Origin: Nectonema munidae | Taxonomy: Eukaryota > Nematomorpha > Nectonematoida > Nectonematidae | Length of the DNA: 64,000 bases | Direction: 5' to 3' | Assembly: GCA_030549495.1 (NCBI GenBank) | Contig: JAUIRK010000781.1 | Location: 62,001-126,000, forward strand | Shown here: in pieces, positions 12,343 through 24,500 of the stretch | Layout: each line of letters starts with the position of its first letter | Numbering within the stretch: position 1 is the stretch's first letter | Program-made: the position numbers and the translations under genes | Notes under the pieces: model-generated | Databases searched by the model: none | Told to the model about the DNA's origin: nothing | Seen by the model: the letters and a program-made list of their open reading frames with translations, nothing else

Positions 12343-14670
12343 TTGTTTCTCTTCTTCCGAGTTGAGCATTTCTTCTTTACATACTCTCATGATTCTGAAA
12401 CCGCAACATATGAATATGAGGATTCTCAATCTTCGGATGAAACTTTTAGTGTTTCGGATAGTCTTGTTGCACCGGATGGTACCATTTTTCAACGGGAACC
12501 TTTATCCTCAACATTTGGCAGACCATTTTCACAAAATATTAGAAATCGTTGGAGTTCCTTGGATATTTTCAACTATTTTTCACTCAAGAGATTATTTGTT
12601 ACATATTTCGCTGCACTAAAACAAAAATGGATGAAGTTTTTTTGCAAGTTTATTTAATTTTCTCTTTCATTTGTATGTAACCTAATTCTGAATGTTGAAA
12701 TAAGATTAGGGATGTAGCAATTCCACATTTTGCCGATATATTATATTTGCCATTCACCGATTCCGATCATGATTCCTATAGCTTGTTTTATCATAATTTT
12801 GCCAAAACATTAGGGACGTACATCCGCCTTTAAAAATTTTATTGGGGGTGTGAAACCCATTTTGCAAAACCATGTCGTCCTTCTGAATGTGCGTCTCTCT
12901 CTGTACAACCATGTATATGTATATATACAACCATATACATTTATATATGTATTATATATAATTTTACCTTGGCAATTTTTCATCTTATTTTTAAGTTGAA
13001 AAATTTGAAAAAAATTGCAATTTAAAATCGATTTACAATTATATAATATCCACAAATTCAAAAAACTTAAATAGGCTTTTTCATAAAAGTTTTTAAAATA
13101 ACAAATAAGAGACTAATTGTTGCTTTAATTGAGCTTTATCTAATTTAATAGTTAAAAATTAAAATGAGAACTTGTTGTGTTAAAATGCACAAATATTAAT
13201 TTTTCCCCAACTTCGCAAGTTGGTAGCCTCTACTACCATTTCGGCTGCGATCCTCCCTAATGAAGATTTTAAAATGGATAAAAATCGTATTGATTATATA
13301 TCGTGCTTATAACTTTTATGACCTTCCACCTTCAAAATTTTAAAAAATAAATGATTTGAGTCAGTAATTTTTTGACTCATAAATAAAAAACTGCTAATAG
13401 ACTTTTTTTTATTTTGTAGAAGTAAAATTAATCATTAGCAAAATTTGAAATACTGTTATGATAAGTTTTCAATTTGTGATTTGTTCGCGTATTTTTCTAC
13501 TCTTTTTTTCATTGGTCAAGCTAAAAATAAACGCCTTGAGATAAAGTATCTATTTTCACAAAAAAAACGGAGAGCATTTTCTCAAAGCTGTGATGAATTG
13601 AGATATGTTCTCATCCGCTTTGATGTCAGGAGGGAAAGAAATCTCAACGATAAGTTGTCCCCAATTCGAATCCTACATGTTCATTTTTTTAAAGCTGACA
13701 TAAGTATTTCACTCCTCATGAATATGTTACCATAGATGAGCAACTTATAAAGTTTCGCGGCAAATCTTCTTTGAAAATTTACGATCGATCCAAACCTGGG
13801 CATTATGGAATCAAATGTTACCATTGCAATGATGCTCCTAACTATTACATTTTAGCACCTCAAATTTATGTTACAGGGTTGATAGACAAACTCTATTTTG
13901 CTTCGGAAGAAATTGTGAAAAGACTTGCAACACAAGCAGAACTGCCTCATGGTTCTGGAATTTTTACTGATCGTTTTTTTACTTCACACAATCTTTGTAA
14001 ATGGGCAAAATTAAATAATTATGGAACCGTAAGAGCTAACCGCAAATTCATGACTCTAGTTATTAGACCTCAGTATTTTAAAAGACTTAAAGTAGTTTAA
14101 CTGAGTATTACAAAACACGCCACTAAGAATTTTAAAGCTGTATGTTTTGTCCTCACAGCACTTGAGTATGATAAATTTGATAGGTGAAAAACATAAGCCT
14201 GAGACATTGATAGAATATAACAAATATAAATCAGGTGTAGATGTTAGTAATAGAATGCTGAGAGAGTTCACAACATATTTAAACCCTCAATGAGATGGCC
14301 TTTTCTGAAATTTTGTAATTATCTGGACATTGTAGCTCACAATAGCTGGATTATACAAAAGTACAATTATCCAGAATTTTTTCCTTCAACTCGCAAAAGT
14401 GGGAGAAAGTACTTCATCAGAGATTTATCGTTGAAGTTAAGTGAACTATCAATGCGAGCAAGGTGCAATGATCCCTTTACACACCGTCTTACAAGAGATC
14501 TCATAAGTTTCTATGGAATTGAGCAAGATTCAATTCAACCATCTACTTCTACACGAGGATATTGTTATGTTTCCGCTTGCAAACCTAGAAAAAAAACCAC
14601 AATAAAGTGTTCTAAATGCAACAAATCAGTCTGTAAATCGCATACAATTTATTTGTTGTTAAAAAAATAG
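12343..14670 (+). pseudogene. piggyBac transposase, inactivated
   Basis: The transposase reads in family order with several breaks. The N-terminal acidic region at 12390-12550 includes SSDETFSVSDS and GRPFSQNIRNRW. After a frameshift, FFTQEIICYI follows near 12565. An apparent insertion of about 750 bp then interrupts the gene. Coding resumes at 13445-13650 (DLFAYFSTLFFIGQAKN ... RNLNDKLSPIR). After another shift, the frame at about 13710-14090 has VTIDEQLIKFRG (first catalytic Asp), KPGHYGIK and GIFTDRFFTS (second Asp). The third-Asp region reads SGVDVSNRML near 14232, then a stop at 14291-14293. The last frame (14293-14670) holds RWPFLKFCNYLDI and a Cys-rich tail (CSKCNKSVCKSH) typical of the piggyBac C-terminal zinc-binding domain. 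Confidence 0.88.
12900..12962. repeat. Imperfect (TATA/TGTA) microsatellite
   Basis: Alternating TATATG/TATATA units with two ACAACCATGTATA-like repeats. It lies inside the sequence that interrupts the piggyBac transposase. Confidence 0.5.
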
Positions 14671-14953
14671 GACAAATAATATTTCATATCTTCATATTTT
14701 TTTATTATCATTGAAAATTGTAATGCTTTGTTTTTAACTAATTTCATTTTTTCCTAATTTTAATCTAAAATAAAGCGTTTTTAATGAAATTTTTTATCTT
14801 TTTTTATAAAAAAATTTTTTCTGAGAAAAATTAAGGCTGTTATAGAAGTATACGTGATAATTTGAATATAGGGTTTGTATATGTTAGTAGGCTAAATCTG
14901 CAATTCAAAAATGTATTGGAGTAAAACTCCCAATTCTGTCTTGCGAAGGTTAA

Positions 14954-17470
14954 TAAACATATTGGATTTGTCATTTGATTACTATTATTAAATAAAATAC
15001 ATTTTTTTAAATATATTGAACATTAAACAGCTTTAATAATAAAATGTAGTGACTCGCGTGTCAGGAATCATGATGAGCTTGCGTGTTATCTTTGCCAAAC
15101 ATGCCACAGGTTCGCCATCGCTGCTTTGGTAGCCAAACTTTTCATGACAACTACCGTTGTTATTCTTTTTTATGCTTCAAAAGTCCCGCAATATTTAAAT
15201 CGTATATTAGTTTAAAACTTTACTTATTATTTCATGAAGTGTTTTGGAATACTTTTCGTATATATAGTATTTTTACGTTTCTATTTAAAAGGTTTCTATG
15301 TTGATTTAAGAAAATGATGTTATTACGATTTCTAATTATCATCTTATAAGTTTTATCCATCTTACGAAGGCAATGAAATTTTTGTTGCAATCACAAATTT
15401 GACACTATGAATCCTTGTTATGGGATGTTCATCTTCAAAAAATATTATATAAAAAGAACGTTAACTACTTTAGATAATGAAACTAGATAAAACCTGCCTG
15501 ACTCAGATATATGTATGCTTTTGGAAAATTGAAAATATATTGATTGGTATAACCTAGCCTAATGTTAACCACAAGGACTAGACCCAAAATTCCAATGATA
15601 TCATTTTGATTAATTTTTTAAAAATCTTAATATTATGCGTAAACTATTATTATTTATCTTAATTTAAAAAATCGGTGCGAACAGGAAATCACTTTAATTA
15701 ATTAACTTAATTAACACAAGTTATATATTTAGATTTAGCATTCCAATAAACTAGCGCTTATGCTAGTAAGCAATTTTCTTTGTAATAAAGCTTTCCAGCC
15801 GATTATGTCGTTATAGGAAAATATACTGAAAAAAAGTTGAAGTCATTTCTTCTAATCAAATTAGTAGAAAATTTTTTGTAATAGTTTTTGTATACTAGTA
15901 ACTCATGTGATAAGTTATGCTGCCTATAGCAAAATCACATAACGCAATTTATCTGTGTTGACTTCAGTTTAACACCTAAATCGAGTTATCAAGGGACGAA
16001 TGTGTTAAAAATGACTTTAGGATGTCTTTGATAAGTAAAAGAAACAAAAATACGCTTAAAATAAGTTGCTATTTTGGCTTTAAAATGTTATCTTTTAAAA
16101 GTTTTATCGAGACATCGATACTGATGAAGTATATGCTTTTTTGAGACTATGGTTTGATAAGATTTGTGAAATTAATTATCAATATATGTATATAGACGCA
16201 TTCTTTAGGTCTCGATTCTTCACGATGAGTATATTCACTTAAACTTATTGTATAAGAGTAAACCACTTTAATAGATATTCAAAAGTTTCAAATACTTTTA
16301 TTCTCAAGAGGAAAGAAAGTGCTAATTAAATTTAAATTGAAATAAAAAGATGATTAAAATGGTTATCGATTTTTCTTTGTACTTTGCTCTCAACTCAATA
16401 TAAAAAGTCACACAGAAATTAAAAAGGATACTGTCAACGCGAAAATGTCGTATACTGTGCCTGAATAAATTTCTTCACATCTGATTTTATAGAAATTATT
16501 TGACTGCTAAGAGTTTCCATTAAATATCAGCATATTCCAATTTACATACCAGAAGAGAAAATAAATCTCAAGAGATTGGACAGAGAAGACAACTTCTTAC
16601 AATTTTTAGACACTATAGCAGAACCATAAAAGTATAAAGAATTGGAACAATCCCTCATAACTTTTATACTATAACCCAATCTATACCGTGATTTATCTTT
16701 GTTTATGATTTGATAGACATATAATAGAAGGGAGACACCTTCGTTTACTTTTTATAAGAAAATTTGAGTGTGCTTCATTTTTATATAAATAAATAGCGAG
16801 ACATTTCTATAAAAATTGTGCTTTTTGATAAGGTTTTCTACAATTAAATTTCTTATAATCTCTTTGAGTGATATTGAATTTGGAGCTTTAAATTTACATG
16901 TCGTTATTATATCCAAATATATACATTAATTTCTGTGTTGTTATTATATCGATGTTAGAGAAGTCGAAATTAGTGTTTTTAAAAATTTTGTTATCATCAA
17001 GAACTTAATGTCATTTTGATAAATAGAAACTTTTTCTTGCTTCTTCAATTTACTTAAAACAACATCAACTTTTCCTAAGTACTTAGTTTCCAATTTATAG
17101 CATGCAATTTATGATCCACTTCTTTTTAGTTGCTGGAGCTCATAAAAATAAAAAGTTCCCATTTTTCAAAATGAGCCCTAGCCTTATTTTCAAAGAAACC
17201 TCAGTTGGCAATTTCTAGTGCTCTAAATATGGGATGGCTCTTTGTCATCAATTAAGACAGGGTGCTCAACTTTTTAATTCAATGATAGACTTTTTATATT
17301 CGATGCTAAGAAGATCGACCTTCTATAAATTAAATTTTTATATAATCATTATAAAAGATTAATTTTAAACTGAAGGATTTAAAACTAGTTTTTATTATTA
17401 CTAGAACATAATTAAACTATTTTCATTCAAATTTTTATTTATTTTACTTATATAAAAACTAAAAATGAAA
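14954..17470. other. intergenic, nothing recognised
   Basis: AT-rich. A short hAT-end-like stretch (CAGGGTGCTCAACTTTTT near 17260) suggests a buried fragment, but there is no matching partner end and no gene. Confidence 0.45.
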
Positions 17471-18010
17471 CAGTGGCGGATCCATAAGTAAGCAAACGTC
17501 CCCCTCTAACTTTAGCAATCCACTTTTATAGCATCACTATTATTAAAACATATAAAGAACAAAGAGTAAAAAGGAGTAATTTCTACTCACAATAAAACAT
17601 TATTTTCAAGTCTAATAAAAAAGTTTAAAGAAAAATAAATAAAAAGTTTGTATTGATTTATTGGCAATAACGTCCAAAATAAAACATTAAAAATACGCTG
17701 AATAACTAGTTAAAAAATTAAAGTGAAGCTTGACACTGCTTAGATTAGGCAATTTTTTCAAAATCAGGCTGTAATGATGAAGTAGCCAAATGGAGACAAT
17801 CATACAAATGATCAACCGAAATGTGATGTGTAAATTGATCTAATAATATTCATGCTTGAAAATGCACATTCACATAATAAACATGTTGAATAAAAGATGA
17901 TAGAAATTTTTGTGCTGCATAATGAAAAATCTTTGTATTTTTTCCCAGACTTGATGAGAGAAGTAGAATTTTATTATTTCGCTATGTTTGCATGCATAGG
18001 ACAATTGATA
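17471..18010 (-). pseudogene. hAT transposase C-terminal fragment with terminal end
   Basis: On the minus strand from about 17950 the sequence reads YKDFSLCSTKISIIF, then LCECAFSSMNIIRSIYTSH, the hAT dimerisation motif. After a frameshift, VDHLYDCLHLATSSLQPDFE follows down to about 17750. The likely element end, CAGTGGCGGATCCATAAG, starts at 17471 downstream of the coding remnant. Only the 3' third of the transposase is present; upstream blocks and the other terminal repeat were not found. It sits just upstream of the PPEF IQ exon. Confidence 0.65.
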
Positions 18011-18461
18011 CACAGCAGCCAGTCTACTTTGCAAATGCAAATGTTTCTCTACTTATGAAGCCTATTTAATTCTTTAGTTGGGAAATCGCAAATGATAAAT
18101 GTTATTTATTAAATTCTTTCATTTTGCTATTCAGTTAGTTATTTAGACAGTTGGTTAGACAAACAATAAAATATAGTTGCCTTGTATAATTAATAAACTC
18201 ATTTTAAGTCATGTAATTAACAATATAATTAAAAATTTTTTTTTGTGAAAAGTGATACTATGGTGCGCGATTTTGTTACATCTCAGGATAATTATGAAAC
18301 TTAAAATAAGCATGGCTTTAGGATTGTCTTGAACAGCTGAAAAACGCAAATGTCATTTTAATTATCAAAGTTATGCCCAATTGAAATTGAGTAGACGAGT
18401 TTTGCACTCTCAATTAGCATACATTTTAGCGATTAAATATACATTTGTAAAACGCTTTCAG
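18011..18461. other. Upstream of PPEF IQ exon; first exon not located
   Basis: The IQ exon begins in phase 1 and has no start codon, so a preceding coding exon must exist. In related PPEF proteins it is only about 15-20 residues long. No convincing short ATG exon with a phase-1 donor was identified here or further upstream. Confidence 0.4.
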
Positions 18462-18589
18462 CACTGAGATCCGTTATCCTGATTCAATCGTGGTACAGAA
18501 GGTATAAGGCAAGGGTGGAAGCAAAAAGACGCTTTGCCTGGAAAATATTTCAAACATTGGAATATAAAGAGGAGCAAGATGAGTTAAGG
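18462..18589 (+). CDS. rdgC: PPEF exon: IQ calmodulin-binding motif
   Basis: Acceptor CTTTCAG ends at 18461; donor GTAAAC starts at 18590. The exon encodes [20 protein letters not shown], a clear IQ motif (IQxxxRxxxxR-like), followed by [16 protein letters not shown]. It matches the N-terminal region of rdgC/PPEF, where an IQ motif precedes an 'EYxxEQ' stretch. It begins with two bases of a split codon and ends in phase 0. Confidence 0.85.
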
Positions 18590-21500
18590 GTAAACTTTCT
18601 CCTATATAAATATGCAAGATATTTCTCTTTCATTCTATCAACTCCACTCCATAGCTCTACAACTTCTTCAGCACGATCATATCGGAAACCAAATTGCTCT
18701 CGGAGTATGCTCGAAAAACAAACCTAATAGTTGCTTTAGACTTAGAAGGTCTTGACAATTTCAAAGGTATCAATTTTTAACTTTATTTTTATTACTTCGC
18801 TCATTATATTTTTTTCCTTGAAAGATAAATTCTCCAATGCTTAAACGCAAAATAATATTTTAGCTAATATAACGTATCTATTTTTTCAATATTTTAAATT
18901 TCAGTTTTGAAATGTCTTGTTAAATTTCATTTTATAGACATACACACATACAACCTAAAATGTATTTAAAAATAAAAATAAATTGAATTGTAAAATTATT
19001 TTTATACAAAATAATTGATAAATAATGGAAAATTTTACTATCTAATAAATTAATAGATTGTTGAACCATTCAACCAGAATGTAATCAAATAAACTCTTTT
19101 GTTTGTAAAATTCTCTATACAGTTTTATTCATCCATGCTTGATATTTTATTTACCTTTATGTCTTGTCTCGATGAACTCATAAACTTTTACAAAGCATTC
19201 ACAAGTTGTTTTAGTAGAATATCCAAAACTACTGGTTTGTATCCTTGGTATGATTTCAGGCTTTGTTACGGACCTTCAAACCCATCTTCACCTCAGATTT
19301 TGATTTTTTCTCGTTATATTTATTCATCCTTCTTGTTCCTTTTTCTACAAATTCTTTGTAATATTGATTTTATTGATCGTTTAAAAATACATTACTTTAG
19401 TTACTTACTATATGAAAATTATAAACACCCAAATTAAAGATTCTTTCAAAGATTCACAATCGATTATTGAGTAATCTATGTTTATTGAACCTTATTGTTG
19501 TATCTCGAACTAAAAGTTGAAAGTATTGTGCAATTCCTTTTGTAGCTCAACTAACAAGAAAAATCAATTGATACAGATTCTGATATTCAGGAACAAAGAA
19601 AATATGAGTAATAATAACAATATGGCACGTATATGTTCTACATTTCACTTATGTTAGTTATGCGTTATATAAAATGTTATTAAACAATAATTCACCGCAT
19701 ATAGATTCTTTATTTTTAATAATTAAAATAATCTATTGATATAAAAAAGTCGATTTCACTAAGCTACTTTTATTTTGGGGAAAATTGAATTAATATGTAT
19801 ACATTTCAAAGGTAACAGATTTTGTCAGAAATTTTACAAAAATATCAAATATAGTTCATAACCTACAAATATGAAAACGTAATATAGTTGATTTTTATGA
19901 CATAAAGGAAATTGTAGAAATGTTCTTATTGGATTTCAACAAATTACACATAAATATTTAATGTGCAAAATAGAGTTGTAGAAATTCACATTAATTATTA
20001 ATAGATATAGAATAAATAAAAATATCGAAAAGAGGATAGTAGAGAAGTAGTAACCTCAACTTGATATATGAATTAATCTGATGATAAAATTTTTTGTTGG
20101 ATAATTTAAGTATCGCAGTTTCGATCGTATAATTTGCAAAAGTAAGAAAGATAAGCAAACATAAACTAAACAACACAAAGGACAACAACTAATAGCAAAG
20201 TCAAGTGCTCAATAGAATCTTGAATAGTGGCTCAGCCAGTTGGCTTAAATTGCACTTCAAAAAATTGATTTTAGGAATGAAGAAAGCATTAAAGGATTTT
20301 AGAAGGCATACAATTTTAGGGTATCCGGTAAATTGCTCTAAACCAATTGCTCGAAAAATTATTTCTCAAACTATCAATTGCTTGAAAAAAAAATAAAACT
20401 ACATTGTTTCTAATATTTACTATAAAATAAAATAATACAACTTTATTCTTTTTAACTGAACAGTTAAAATTGAAGAACGAGTACTTTTATATAGCAGGTC
20501 TAATTTTTTTCTACATTCGTTTTTTGTCATTCTTTAAAATAATGGGTATACACAATGTAAAGGTAATATATAGATATCCATCCAAACACAACTTCTTCTT
20601 TCCTTTTTCGCTCTCAACAAAAGTTATGTCCATCTCTAGGGTTCGAGATCTCCAAAATTAGTGAAATAGAAAACAAATATAGAAAAAAAAATCAGGAAAA
20701 TAGTCAGTGGTATTGTAGGTTAATTCATTACCAACTATAGACAACCTAGTGATGAATATAAACAATTAAGGGAATACTGTAAGACAAGTCTAATGATACG
20801 TATTTACGTAGTGCTTCGAGCTTCGAAATTACTTCGAGCAATCTGCCTTTCGAGCACTTGATATTCGAGAAATTATTTTTTGAGCAATTCATTTCGAGCA
20901 ATTTACTATCGAGCAATTGATTTCGAGAAATTTATCTAGAATCAAAATTTAGAATAATTTTCGAAATTGAAAAAAAAATCATATTTATTTTTTACATTTC
21001 CAAAAAATAATTTCAAGAATAAAATAATTAGCAACAAAGATATAGACTATGGAAAATTCTGTCTTTTCATTTGAGAACCATTGAAGACTTGAGCTTCTTC
21101 AAGACTTGAACATATATCAATTTTCCAATGATTGCACCGCAAACTGAATTCAAATTATTTTGTTCCGACTCTTATCCTTTTCTGTCTATAATACTTCACA
21201 TTTTTGCTTTGTTTATTTCTTTTTTTTTTTTTTGTTTATTTTTTTTTGCATCGTCTTTTTTCGACACAAGACTTTATCGCTAAAATTAATTAAAAATATG
21301 AATTTAATTAAATTTTATTTTAAAAAGAAAAAAAGTATTTATTATTGCGCTCACTGTAAGAAATATAATTTCATTAATGTTCATTTATATGACCTTCAAT
21401 TTAGCAGTACACCTTATTTTTTCTACATAAAAATAATACTTGGTGAAATTTTGCCGCATGATAATTCGCCCTTAAAAAATAAATTTTATATTATTTGTAA

Positions 21501-24500
21501 ATAACTCTTATAACTTACAAGTTAGTAATTTTTGTTAACTAAGAAAACTAAATAACCGACTAACTAACTACAAAGAAACGAAGTAGCTCTACTTTTATTT
21601 TTAGTTCAAAAAAAATATTTTTATAAATTTAAAATTTTAGGTAAACTGTTTTGTATAAAACTTATAGATACACGACAGAAATAAGTAACATTTAGCCTCG
21701 TGAAAGCTTCTTCAGACGACACAAAATGGAAGAGATTACAAGAATAACAAGTGTAGTAAAGAGTAAAGTGATAAATATAAATATATAACAGCATTTCTCT
21801 CTGCCTTCACGAAGCGTGGGTAATAAAATTGCCCTATTTTGCATCACTTCGTAAATTTATTGAAAAAATATTAAATATTTTTTTTTGTTTTTTATTTCAC
21901 AAACCTCTTTTTATATTTACAAAAAACAGCATTGCAAAATATCTAAATGATTTTTTTATAAGTGATAAATATTAAATTCATTACTTTAGTAGTTAGCGCA
22001 ATAACATACATTATATTCAAATATAGTCATATTTATTCTTTCTCCCTATAGTTCTTCTCACAATAGGGACAGGGCCAAATAACAAGTCCTCAAATTTTCT
22101 TCTTTCAGATATGTAAGTTATCCATGTAAAATCTATTTATATATATTTTTACTTTTGATACATTAAATAACATCTAAACTTTACATGATATATCAAAAAT
22201 GCTTGAAAGTAGGGTTGGGCGATAAATTGAAAACCATTTTTATCATATCACCTAATTTTTTGGCCTTGATAAAAATCAGATATTTTTGATAAAAATACCG
22301 TGACATCAATAAACATTTAAAAAAACATACTTTATTAGTTATCCAATATGAAATTAAACATGTTGATTACATCATAGTACTCACATTCGTTTACATATTT
22401 CTGCTGCATTCCAAACCCCTTTTCGGTGACAGGTACCTTCTTCAGCTGACTCCTAATGCTCCTGTTCATCGCATGCATTTAAAATATAATTGATCGGGGG
22501 GATGAACGCGATTCCTTTGCTTCAACATGTCCTCTTTCGCCACTCTGCGTTGTCTCTTCATCTCAAATGAAGTCATCATAACCTTCTTCATCTTCAAAAA
22601 GCATGTCTTCTTCGGCGGTGGCAACAGTGAAATGGGTAGGGAACTCTGCTGCTCTCTTTGCCTTTGTACATGTTATATTTAAAATAATTTTGTGACAAGA
22701 AATTAAATTCGTTAGCTCCAATACTGCTAATGCTGAGGCAGGGAAAATGTTAAGCTCTTGTCTCCCTAGAAATGTCTCATAAAGCAAGCATCTTAAATAG
22801 CCTATAGCAGCAAATCTCTAGATCTGCATTCTCGTGGCGGAGTTGTTTCAAACCAAAAGATCTAGAGGTCACAAGCGAATAATAGGCGCTTTATCATATA
22901 GCGTCGAATAGAGCAAGCTCGACAGTTCTGACAAAAAGTTGTTCTAAGAGAAAATAACTCATTTGTGCTCATGGATGTGCAAAGGTTAAAAGTTTCCAAT
23001 CTTGAAAACAAAATAGTTGGCATCAAGAAAGCGATCCGGTAGTAAAAACAACACTCTACTTACTTTTTATCTACATCCTCTAGTACTCCGTGTGTACCTC
23101 CAACTGCCTACCATAAAAATATTGGGAAAATTTACAATCGAAAGGAGAAGGATTGAAGATTTGCTACGTGGAATGTAGGATCAATGACCGGGAAGCGTTT
23201 TGAGCTGATACAAGAAATGAAAAAAAGAGGCATTGAAAGGAATCATACTGACATCGATATTGGAAAGAAGAGTGATGAAAGGGAAAAGAGTTGACGATCA
23301 AATGATAGGAGTCAGTCTTGCAGGAGATGATGAGCTAATAACTATCATATCCGCTTATGCACCACAGGCTGGTTGTAAGGAAGAAGAGAAAGAAAAGTTT
23401 ATGTCCAAGTTGATAGAAATGATAGAGGAAGTAGAAGAAAAGAGGAGTTTGATAATAGGATGTGATTTGAACAGTCATTTGGGAGATAATTGTGACGCGT
23501 AGAACGAAACATACGGAAGTCATGGATATAAAAAAAGAAATGAAGATGGAGAAAGGATTTTACAGATGGCAGGAAATGAACTGTTAGTTTGCAATACAAA
23601 ATATAGAAAAAACCGATCATCTCATTACTTATAGAAGTGGAGGTAAGAGTAGCCAAATAGACTTTATTTTGATAAGATAAAAAGATGAAAAATTTTAAAT
23701 TTGGAAATTAAAGGAAAATGGAACACTTGAAAAAATGATCGTTGACACTAAAAAAAAATAAGAACAGGCGGGCAGTATACTTTGAAAAACTTTTGAATAT
23801 TGGAAATAAAAAAGAAGAGCTAGAAGAAGCACTCAAAGTTCTGATTATTTTTTCTGACCAGAAAAAATAATAAATGGGCGGGAAGTAATAGAAAAAATGA
23901 GGAAAATGAAGAAATATAAAGCAACCGGATTTAGCGAGGTTAGTATTGATATGGTGAAAGCTGGATGCCATGAAACTTGCAAGTGGATGATAGATCTACT
24001 AAGAAAGGTGTAGATTGAGGAAAAAATACCTTAAGATTGGAGGAAAAGTGCACTAGTACCCATTTGGAAAAAGAAAGGAGATGTTTTGGAATCTGATAGT
24101 TATCGTTAGATCAAGTTAATTTAACACGGACTGAAATTATTGCAAAGAATCTTAGACAAGAGAATCTGATCAGCTGTAAAAATAGACCCAAGACAGTTTG
24201 GATTTATACCTGAAAAGAATACTATAGATGCAATTTTTGTTACAAAACAATTAATAGAAAAAAGTATTGAAGGAAATTCTTCTGTTTTCTATGGTTTTGT
24301 AGATTTAGAAAAAGAATATGATACTACACCCAGAGAAATCTTACATTGATGCTTGCGCAAAAAAGGAGTCCAAAAAATTGGTTAGGTTACTTCAAGAAAT
24401 CTACAAAGACTCAAAAACAGCTATTAAATATGCAAAAAGGATTTTAAGAGAATTTAAGTAACAACAGGACTGACTACATTAGAGATAAGCATTGAGGCCA

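Larger units (their letters stand above)
11198..14953 (+). mobile_element. piggyBac element, full length, with TTAA duplications
   Basis: Both ends are visible. TTAA at 11198-11201 is followed by CCTTCGCAAGACGG, and the right end reads CTGTCTTGCGAAGG before TTAA at 14950-14953. The first 12 bases of the inverted repeat (CCTTCGCAAGAC) are identical. A second short motif, AAAACTCCCAA, occurs near both ends (about 11255 and 14923). The element is about 3.75 kb including nested hAT insertions, and encloses a broken transposase at 12343-14670. TTAA target choice is a defining property of piggyBac. The ends are well conserved, so it might be mobilised in trans, but its own transposase is dead. Confidence 0.88.

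Noticed and set aside
19123-19247. PPEF exon ending at the GTATGA donor at 19248
   Set aside because: Joining it in phase to the 25033 acceptor creates a TGA codon, so that exact pairing cannot be right.
21160-21504. A 114-codon plus-strand frame rich in Phe
   Set aside because: It is driven by a pyrimidine/poly-T tract; no domain, and it lies in a PPEF intron.
23335-23971. Minus-strand frames across the LINE endonuclease region
   Set aside because: They are complements of the recognisable plus-strand LINE coding sequence.
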